Below, one piece after another: positions 4,976 to 10,592 of a DNA stretch of 10,592 nt (its first letter is position 1; every line of letters starts with the position of its first letter). Below the pieces are notes generated by a model that worked only from the letters and a program-made list of their open reading frames with translations, did not search any database and was not told the origin of the DNA. The DNA is from an uncultured Bacillota bacterium (GTDB lineage: Bacteria; Bacillota_I; Bacilli_A; Erysipelotrichales; Erysipelotrichaceae): positions 1 through 10,592 of the forward strand of contig CASEHR010000027.1 of NCBI GenBank assembly GCA_949287785.1, given 5' to 3'. A program made the translations under genes and the position numbers.

Positions 4976-7483
4976 TGATGCGCATGATTCACACTCTTCT
5001 ACTTCGAGCGATTTGCTTCTGACATAGTATATCGTCTTGACCCCACACTCATACGCTTTGATATAAAGATTCAATATCTGACGCATGGTATAGTCATTGG
5101 TGACATACAGGTTGACTGATTGTGCCTGGTCGATATGTCTTTGCCGGATACCGGCAGCTTTGACAACATAATTCTGATCGATCAGGTGGGCATTTTTATA
5201 TAACCAGAATGTCTCGGCATCAAGATCCGGGGCGACCCGGGCGATCATGCTGCCTTTTTTCTCTTCAAAGAAGAACTTGTTCATAATGGGGTCGACACCG
5301 GCAGTCGTGCCGGCGATGATCGATGTTGAACTGGTCGGCGCAACAGCCAATAGATAACTGTTTCTAAGACCTGAATCATGGACTCTTTTCGCCAAATCCT
5401 TCCATTCTTCGCTTGCATAATCGCGCTTGATGAAGTATGCTCCCGTATCCCAGTCACTGCCTTTGAAATACTCATAAGCACCTTTTTCTTCCGCTAATTC
5501 GACACTGGCTTCGATCACATGATAATTGATCCTTTCAAAGATCTTATCGACAAACGCAAAGTGCTCTTCACTTTCAAAACTGATCCCATTTTTCACGAGC
5601 ATATGATGATAGCCACTGACCCCAAGACCGATAGGACGGTATTTCTGATTGGTTATCTTCGCAAAGTCGATCGGATAGTAATTGAGATCGATCACATTAT
5701 CTAATGTTCTGACGATCGTCCTTATGATCTCTTTGAGGTGTTTATCATCATTGACATCGATATTGCCTAAAGAAAGGCTAGCCAGATTACAGACGACAAA
5801 TTCACCCGGTTTATATCTTTCAACGATCACTTCATCACCATCTTCTGTCTCGATCGTCGTTTCTTCGATCCTGAAAGGGCTCATGTTTTGGGCGATCTCA
5901 GTACATAGATTGCTGCAGTATATGACTCCTTTGTGACCGTTGGGATTAGCACGATTGACGATGTCACGGTTGAAGGTAAACGGGGTACCTGTCTCCACTT
6001 GCGATCTGATCACAAGTCTTACTAGATCTCTTAAGACGATGCTGCGCTTTTCGATCCTGTCATCGTTTACGCAATCATAATAGCGCTTTTCCCATTCTTC
6101 ACCATAGTAATCCTCTAAATGATAGCCTTTGACCTTGTAGATCTCATGCGGACACATGAGATACCAGATTGCTCCGAGATCTTCTTTAGCCATCTTCCAG
6201 AAGAGATCCGGATAACAGACAGCCGGAAATACATCGTGTGCTTTCATCCTGTCATCACCGTTATTGGTACGCAGATTCAGAAACTCCGGCAGATCTTTGT
6301 GCCATGCATCGAGATAGACTGCGACCGCACCGGCTCTGACACCAAGCTGGTCGACCGCGACCGCTGTATCGTTGACTAACTTGATCCATCTGATAACACC
6401 GCCGGCTGCTCCCTTGAATCCGCGGATATCGCTGCCGTTAGCTCTGACCTTGCCAAAGTACAGACCCATACCACCGCCGTATTTCGAAACCATCGCAAAA
6501 TTATCGATACTTTTGTAGATGTTCTTTAAAGTATCATCGACTGTATCGATAAAACATGATGATAACTGATGATATGGCTTTCTGGCATTGGCCATCGTCG
6601 GTGTCGCCATCGTCACTTCAAGTCTTGATAAGATATCATAGAGATCTTTAACTCTCGCCATCTTATCTTTTTCTTTCATCATCAGATGCAGAGCGATCCC
6701 TAAAAACATCTCCTGCGGTGTCTCTAAAATATGATGATCATGATCGATCAAGAGATATCTTTTAGCCACAAGATCCAAGCCGCTGTAAGTGAACAGATGA
6801 TCACGACTATCATCGATAAAAGTATATGCTTTATCTAATTCTTCTTGGGTATAATATTCCAAGATATATCGACCATAATATCCTTCATCACTCAAGTATC
6901 TGACCTTATCATGGAAGCTATGAATACCTAATGTCTGCATCCTTGCATCTATTTCATCATGCAGATCATAACTCAAAAAATAAGCAGCGATATATTCCCA
7001 CTTAGGACTCTCTTTCGATATCAGCTCAACACAAGCCTTGATAAGCATCTTCATCCTGGTATGCTTATCCATGTCATCTTTGATAAAGGCCTTGAATTTA
7101 ACTAACAATTCCCTCAGATCATAATCCAAAAAAGTTCTTTCAATATCCAACATGACTCCTTTAAGATCATGATTTTGGACAAGATCCAAGATCTCCCTTA
7201 TAACTTCCCGATCCTGTGTCCTTTTTTGTCTGTAGATGATGTAGTTTTTAGCTACTTGATAATAACGCATCTCCATGAGACCTTCTTCGACAAGATCCTG
7301 GATCTTTTCTACCTGTCTTAAAGATGCATCATCAAATAATCTATCTTCGACCTTTTTGGTGATCTTTGCGATCGCTTCTTCATCGATCTTTTCAGCTGTG
7401 TTTATAAAAGCTTTCGTGATCGCATTTACGATCTTTGATCGATCATATATCTCGATCTTACCATCTCTTTTGATAATATCCAT
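4973..7483 (-). CDS. nrdA: Class Ia ribonucleotide reductase alpha (catalytic) subunit
   Basis: An 836-residue cytosolic enzyme reducing NDPs to dNDPs. Residues about 2-90 form an ATP-cone (MDIIKRDGKIEIYDRSKI start), the allosteric on/off site for ATP/dATP. The catalytic barrel follows: Cys310 (LSSCF) and Cys565 (VVCNLASL) are the redox pair, NLCTE at 525-529 holds the thiyl-radical Cys527 with Asn525 and Glu529, and Tyr819-Tyr820 (KTIYYV) complete the radical path from NrdB. Cys831 and Cys834 in the tail (ECESCAS) re-reduce the active site. It is longer than E. coli NrdA (about 760), partly through an acidic insertion at about 536-562 and extra N-terminal length. Start: ATG 7483 has GAGG seven bases upstream; the in-frame ATG at 7489 is too close to it. 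No convincing promoter or NrdR box was seen in the 76 bases after the lipoprotein gene, so read-through is possible. Confidence 0.96.
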   Translation of the reverse strand: MDIIKRDGKIEIYDRSKIVNAITKAFINTAEKIDEEAIAKITKKVEDRLFDDASLRQVEKIQDLVEEGLMEMRYYQVAKNYIIYRQKRTQDREVIREILDLVQNHDLKGVMLDIERTFLDYDLRELLVKFKAFIKDDMDKHTRMKMLIKACVELISKESPKWEYIAAYFLSYDLHDEIDARMQTLGIHSFHDKVRYLSDEGYYGRYILEYYTQEELDKAYTFIDDSRDHLFTYSGLDLVAKRYLLIDHDHHILETPQEMFLGIALHLMMKEKDKMARVKDLYDILSRLEVTMATPTMANARKPYHQLSSCFIDTVDDTLKNIYKSIDNFAMVSKYGGGMGLYFGKVRANGSDIRGFKGAAGGVIRWIKLVNDTAVAVDQLGVRAGAVAVYLDAWHKDLPEFLNLRTNNGDDRMKAHDVFPAVCYPDLFWKMAKEDLGAIWYLMCPHEIYKVKGYHLEDYYGEEWEKRYYDCVNDDRIEKRSIVLRDLVRLVIRSQVETGTPFTFNRDIVNRANPNGHKGVIYCSNLCTEIAQNMSPFRIEETTIETEDGDEVIVERYKPGEFVVCNLASLSLGNIDVNDDKHLKEIIRTIVRTLDNVIDLNYYPIDFAKITNQKYRPIGLGVSGYHHMLVKNGISFESEEHFAFVDKIFERINYHVIEASVELAEEKGAYEYFKGSDWDTGAYFIKRDYASEEWKDLAKRVHDSGLRNSYLLAVAPTSSTSIIAGTTAGVDPIMNKFFFEEKKGSMIARVAPDLDAETFWLYKNAHLIDQNYVVKAAGIRQRHIDQAQSVNLYVTNDYTMRQILNLYIKAYECGVKTIYYVRSKSLEVEECESCAS

Positions 7484-7565
7484 ATTCATACCTCGAGGGT
7501 TATTTTAAATAAAGACAGCACCAAAAAACAACCATAACGACCATCAATAATTAATGATCGATATA

Positions 7566-8783
7566 TTAGTGATGTAGTTCGTATTCTTGTGTATCTGTGA
7601 CCTTTGATGCATCAGGATCTTCATTCCCTAAATACAGGGTATATACCGTTACCATCGTATGATCATCATTATATTCATACTTTGTATAATGATCAGGATC
7701 TAATAGATCATCTGATCTTATAAGATAGCCATTATCGTCATAAGTATATACACGCTCATAACTGCCAAACGCAAAGGGTGATGGATCAGGATTTATGAAT
7801 GTCTCTTTATAAAGACGCCCTTCATTATCGTATTCGAAGTTTAAGATAGCCGATATCTCATCGTTGAAGTAATCAGTCTTAGCTATGATCTTGCCTTCAT
7901 CATCATATTCACTGATAGTCTTACTGGTTCTGGCTTCTGTATCAAACTCTGGATCCGCGACAAAGTCATTGTATTCCTCAACGCTTTCCGGTATCCCGTT
8001 TTCGTGCCTTGTGACAGTAACTTTAGTAACCCCTGATGTGTTTGTTTTGGTATAGCTTTGGATATGACCATTATCATCATATTCATAGATGATATTATAA
8101 GATTGATCACCATTATCATATATTTCTTCGATCAGTTTACCGTTTTGATAATGATCAGTCAGTCCATCATCACTTACATAATACACATCATCTCCATCGT
8201 ATCGGACACTGTAATGATTCTCTTTCAGATCAGCAAAGTCTCTGCTAGATGTATCGTATGTATAATGAAAAATATCCACTATCATATCATCTTCTAACAG
8301 ATATATCGTATAGTTGCTTTTCTTATATAGCTTCTCATCATTAAAGGATAGATCATCATCGACATCTGTACCTATTCTGTCTATACTGACTTTATCTGTC
8401 TTGCCTTGATAAAAATCGACATTTCTTTGATACGTCTGATCCGTTTGATCGATATCATAATCGATCATGATATGCTTACAAAAAGCACCATTTGTATCCA
8501 AGACATCATAGCCATCCCTGAGATCTTCGATCAGTTCTTTTGTCTTTTGACCATCTGTATTATCAAGAGCCTTATCTATCACTCTTATAGCTTCAAAGTA
8601 TTCATTATTTATGACATATGCGTTGAATAGATCGACATATAGATCTTCATCAGTTTTATCTTCTTTAAGCTCATCATTCAATCTGTCGATCGTCTCTATT
8701 GCATTATAACTAACGTTTTCTATCTTTTGATCACAAGATATCAAAAGCAGTGAGATAAGTATTAGCACTGATATTTTTTTCAT
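7566..8783 (-). CDS. Lipoprotein with TPR-like and YD-repeat-like regions
   Basis: A 405-residue exported lipoprotein. The N-terminus has a short positive start (MKK), a hydrophobic core and the lipobox LLIS-C, with lipidated Cys17. Residues about 45-90 (DLYVDLFNAYVINNEYFEAIRVIDKAL) resemble a TPR hairpin. From about 190 to 380 the protein is a succession of beta-hairpin motifs of the form YxYDDxGxxxxxT: about 233-245, 290-302, 316-327, 346-357 and a degenerate one at 368-380. These resemble the YD repeats of RHS and cell-wall proteins, but they are few and widely spaced, and no RHS core signature or toxin tip is present. The composition is strongly acidic, rich in Asp and Tyr. AAGGGGA upstream of ATG 8783 supports the start. 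It precedes nrdA on the same strand; a functional link is not evident. Role unknown, likely at the outer face of the membrane. Confidence 0.88.
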   Translation of the reverse strand: MKKISVLILISLLLISCDQKIENVSYNAIETIDRLNDELKEDKTDEDLYVDLFNAYVINNEYFEAIRVIDKALDNTDGQKTKELIEDLRDGYDVLDTNGAFCKHIMIDYDIDQTDQTYQRNVDFYQGKTDKVSIDRIGTDVDDDLSFNDEKLYKKSNYTIYLLEDDMIVDIFHYTYDTSSRDFADLKENHYSVRYDGDDVYYVSDDGLTDHYQNGKLIEEIYDNGDQSYNIIYEYDDNGHIQSYTKTNTSGVTKVTVTRHENGIPESVEEYNDFVADPEFDTEARTSKTISEYDDEGKIIAKTDYFNDEISAILNFEYDNEGRLYKETFINPDPSPFAFGSYERVYTYDDNGYLIRSDDLLDPDHYTKYEYNDDHTMVTVYTLYLGNEDPDASKVTDTQEYELHH

Positions 8784-8849
8784 TCTGGTCCCCTTAAAGA
8801 TTATTAAAAATCACCTAAATTATTAGATACTGATCATACCTAAGCTGAA

Positions 8850-8918
8850 TCACGATATAATCGACAAATATACCGCTCCGTCGCCGTTTTTGAATCTATG
8901 AGGATTAAAATTGATCAT
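8850..8918 (-). CDS. Possible 22-residue leader ORF upstream of the lipoprotein gene
   Basis: On the minus strand an ATG at 8918 opens 22 codons ending in TGA (MINFNPHRFKNGDGAVYLSI, then IS). A purine-rich AAGGAA lies about eight bases upstream, a plausible but not strong ribosome binding site. It would sit inside the predicted leader of the lipoprotein transcript, 66 bases before that gene's ATG. It matches no family I know and could easily be chance. Confidence 0.2.
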   Translation of the reverse strand: MINFNPHRFKNGDGAVYLSIIS

Positions 8919-9039
8919 GATAATATTCCTTATTCGCATTCTATCACTTTTTTGATTGCAGACGATGATATATCTGACGATTCGCGTATTAATGCTTTGC
9001 GATCAGCTATTTTAACTTACGATTTTTGAAGAATAATAA

Positions 9040-9067
9040 AGTATATTATGTTTCATCGATATGACAA
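9040..9067 (-). promoter_or_regulatory. Candidate promoter for the lipoprotein gene
   Basis: On the minus strand, TTGTCA (9067-9062, five of six consensus bases) and TATACT (9045-9040, five of six) are separated by 16 bases. Transcription would start near 9033, about 250 bases before the lipoprotein start codon. Nothing better was found closer to the gene. Confidence 0.45.
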
Positions 9068-9112
9068 TTTTCTGACAAATGATAAATACTTAATGTTTAT
9101 TATCCAGCGATT

Positions 9113-9153
9113 AAAAAACACAGATATATATCGTATCGGATCATATATCTGTG
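9113..9153 (-). terminator. Rho-independent terminator of the anchored-protein gene
   Basis: On the minus strand an 11-bp stem (CACAGATATAT, 9153-9143, pairing with 9129-9119) with a 13-base loop is followed directly by TTTTTT (9118-9113). It begins eight bases after the TAA stop at 9162-9164. Although the stem is AT-rich, the position and T tract make it a good intrinsic terminator. Confidence 0.78.
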
Positions 9154-9161
9154 CGTTTTCT

Positions 9162-10592
9162 TTAGTTTATCGACTGAATGATATTGATGTCTTCATCGCC
9201 TGGAATATAACTGATGTTGATGGTATCACCGGTCTTGATAAAGCCTAATACATCTTCATTTGTACTATCGACAGTTGCTTTGAATCTGCTTCCGGAATCG
9301 GTTGTGATATAGACTTTAGTCGATCCATCATAGGTCATGATCCGGATGTCAGCGATCATTATATCTTCTGTGATCAGAGAATCACTTCCTTCGATATCAA
9401 TGCCGGTATCGGCAATGAACTTGCGTTTCAAAGCATCTAGTCCTTCATCGATCGTTACAGATGCAACTTTTTGATAGTCTGTCGCATCGACCATCGCATA
9501 CATCTTGATAAGCCCGGCTTCATCCTTTAAAGACATGAGATAGACCGGATTACCACCGATATTGACAAGCAGAGGGAATGTCGATGTATAACCAAAATCG
9601 GATACATGACCTTCTGCTGAACGCATCGCACTTACTTCATCAGCCCCTGGCGATGATATCTCAAAGGCTTCATGTGTTCTCAGATTGACCATCGCAAAAC
9701 CTAAGTTGGCACTGTCACTATTAACACTGGTCAAACCTGTATAAGCATAGATATCACCGTCTTTTTCTAAATAATTATAACCTTCACTTGGCAGATACAC
9801 GTTTTTCTGGCCAAAGATGGAATTGAGGTAACCGTCTTGTAAAGAACCATAATCACTAAGCTCTTCCATGACTAATGCTTCAGGATAGATGCGGTCGACC
9901 CAGGTCGGTGCATCAAGCGGATCATCGTATTTTATCGAATCGCCGGTTATCGGATCGAATAGAACGACACCGGTGACGCTTTTTTTCGTCTCGGTACCTT
10001 TATAGGTATAAGTCGTACATACATACCACGGATGACCTTCTTCATCGATCTCAAAAGAAGGGGAGCCGAAGATCGTCATCGGATAGGTCATCTGTAATTT
10101 ACGCATCAGGTTTTCATTGAACATCGCCGATGGTACATAACGCATCCCATCAAGCCCAAGATCGCTCAGTTTGACAAGTTCAGCTTCACCGGTCGTGCTG
10201 TTGACTAAGATATAAGCGGGTATGCCTTTATCACGATTCATGAAATACTTTAATACATCAGCATATTCAAGTGGTGTTACCCTGTATACACTGTCTTTAT
10301 ATGAGATCTGAGTATATTCATCGGAGACATTGAACTGCGATACCAGTTCCGGCATCTGACCCATGACCCGATCACCCAATACCTCACTCGATGCACGGTC
10401 GATGATCGCAGTCTTGGTAAAATCGACTTCGTCGATCGTGTCAAAACTGACATTCTCTACCGTTATTCTGCTTGCGTATTCTTTTGCATTGAAGATCCTT
10501 GATGTCACTAACATACTGCCAAACATAAACACTAAACAGATAGCGACAAGACCACTGATGATCTTATACAGGTTCTTTGTCGTCTTTGGTTT
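9162..10592 (-). CDS. Membrane-anchored protein of unknown function (N-terminus outside window)
   Basis: The frame is open through the right edge of the window, giving 476 visible residues; a GTG at 10532 is internal to the frame and is unlikely to be the start because it falls in the middle of a membrane helix. The visible sequence begins with a basic stretch (KPKTTKNLYK) and a single hydrophobic helix of about 21 residues, then a large domain that should lie outside the cytoplasm. Characteristic blocks include FDPITGDSIKYD (PepSY-like in look), PTWVDRIYP, LNSIFGQKN, YTGLTSVNSDSANLGF and TSTFPLLVNIGGNP. The last 65 or so residues form a beta-rich tail. From memory these blocks recall a conserved Bacillota family annotated only as hypothetical; I cannot confirm this here. 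There is no catalytic motif I recognise. It ends at its own terminator, so it is transcribed apart from the lipoprotein gene. Confidence 0.85.
   Translation of the reverse strand, partial: KPKTTKNLYKIISGLVAICLVFMFGSMLVTSRIFNAKEYASRITVENVSFDTIDEVDFTKTAIIDRASSEVLGDRVMGQMPELVSQFNVSDEYTQISYKDSVYRVTPLEYADVLKYFMNRDKGIPAYILVNSTTGEAELVKLSDLGLDGMRYVPSAMFNENLMRKLQMTYPMTIFGSPSFEIDEEGHPWYVCTTYTYKGTETKKSVTGVVLFDPITGDSIKYDDPLDAPTWVDRIYPEALVMEELSDYGSLQDGYLNSIFGQKNVYLPSEGYNYLEKDGDIYAYTGLTSVNSDSANLGFAMVNLRTHEAFEISSPGADEVSAMRSAEGHVSDFGYTSTFPLLVNIGGNPVYLMSLKDEAGLIKMYAMVDATDYQKVASVTIDEGLDALKRKFIADTGIDIEGSDSLITEDIMIADIRIMTYDGSTKVYITTDSGSRFKATVDSTNEDVLGFIKTGDTINISYIPGDEDINIIQSIN

Larger units (their letters stand above)
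8784..9161. other. 378-base intergenic region: long leader, no sure gene
   Basis: This AT-rich stretch separates the lipoprotein gene from the terminator of the gene to its right. It holds the terminator at 9113-9153, a promoter-like sequence at 9040-9067 pointing toward the lipoprotein gene, and a possible 22-codon ORF at 8850-8918. Close to the lipoprotein start, TTAGGT (minus strand) occurs twice, 25 bases apart (8813-8818 and 8838-8843). No tRNA-like fold, riboswitch pattern or strong internal hairpin was recognised. If the promoter is real, the lipoprotein mRNA has an untranslated leader of about 250 bases. Confidence 0.5.

Noticed and set aside
7491..7570. Search for an NrdR box and promoter before nrdA
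   Set aside because: Only a partial match to one half-site (ATATATTAGTG near 7561-7571), no second half and no box pair with good spacing; the evidence does not support a regulatory site.
7566..8783. RHS/polymorphic toxin interpretation of the YD-like repeats
   Set aside because: Too short, repeats too few, no RHS core motif, no toxin tip and no immunity gene next to it.
8898..9029. 43-codon plus-strand ORF in the intergenic region
   Set aside because: ATG 8898 to TGA 9029 has no ribosome binding site, no recognisable motif and opposes the more plausible minus-strand leader; length is compatible with chance.
9048..9248. 66-codon plus-strand ORF crossing the terminator
   Set aside because: It runs through the terminator hairpin and antisense into the anchored-protein gene, and has no ribosome binding site.

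Overview
The window looks like chromosomal DNA of a low-GC (roughly 40% by eye) Gram-positive bacterium of the Bacillota, possibly an Erysipelotrichia- or Mollicutes-related lineage. Supporting signs are strong GGAGG-type ribosome binding sites, a single-membrane style lipoprotein, a CadC/CzrA-like ArsR regulator and UGA used as a stop codon. The lineage is an inference. No rRNA, tRNA, CRISPR array, transposase or phage gene was seen. The tetranucleotide GATC is strikingly common.

Layout. (1) 1-442, plus strand: the C-terminal end of an unrecognised protein. (2) 490-1002, minus strand: an XRE-type DNA-binding protein with two C-terminal membrane helices and its own promoter. (3) 1138-3787: a zinc/cadmium export module. 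A 72-residue HMA metal-binding protein and a P1B-2 ATPase without any HMA domain of its own form a minus-strand operon with a 4-base ATGA overlap. A divergent ArsR/SmtB-type repressor lies on the plus strand. An inverted repeat fills the space between the -35 and -10 boxes of the exporter promoter, while the repressor gene appears to be transcribed without a leader. (4) 3924-7483, minus strand: a class Ia ribonucleotide reductase operon, nrdA then nrdB, with the nrdA stop codon embedded in the nrdB ribosome binding site. (5) 7566-8783, minus strand: a lipoprotein with a TPR-like N-terminal part and a series of YD-repeat-like motifs. (6) 8784-9161: a non-coding gap holding a likely promoter, a long leader with a possible tiny ORF, and the terminator of the next gene. 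(7) 9162 to the right edge, minus strand: a membrane-anchored protein of unknown function whose N-terminus lies outside the window.

How the parts work together. The metal module is a self-contained homeostasis circuit. The repressor carries the alpha-5 zinc site, releases the operator when metal rises, and so allows synthesis of the HMA protein and the pump. nrdA and nrdB encode the two subunits of one enzyme supplying dNTPs. The lipoprotein, the anchored protein and the membrane-tethered XRE protein look like envelope-related accessory genes whose roles cannot be read from sequence alone. I see no clear new multi-gene system. The most informative oddities are the regulatory layout of the metal operon, the split HMA/ATPase, the competing hairpins at 1089-1131 and the GATC enrichment.
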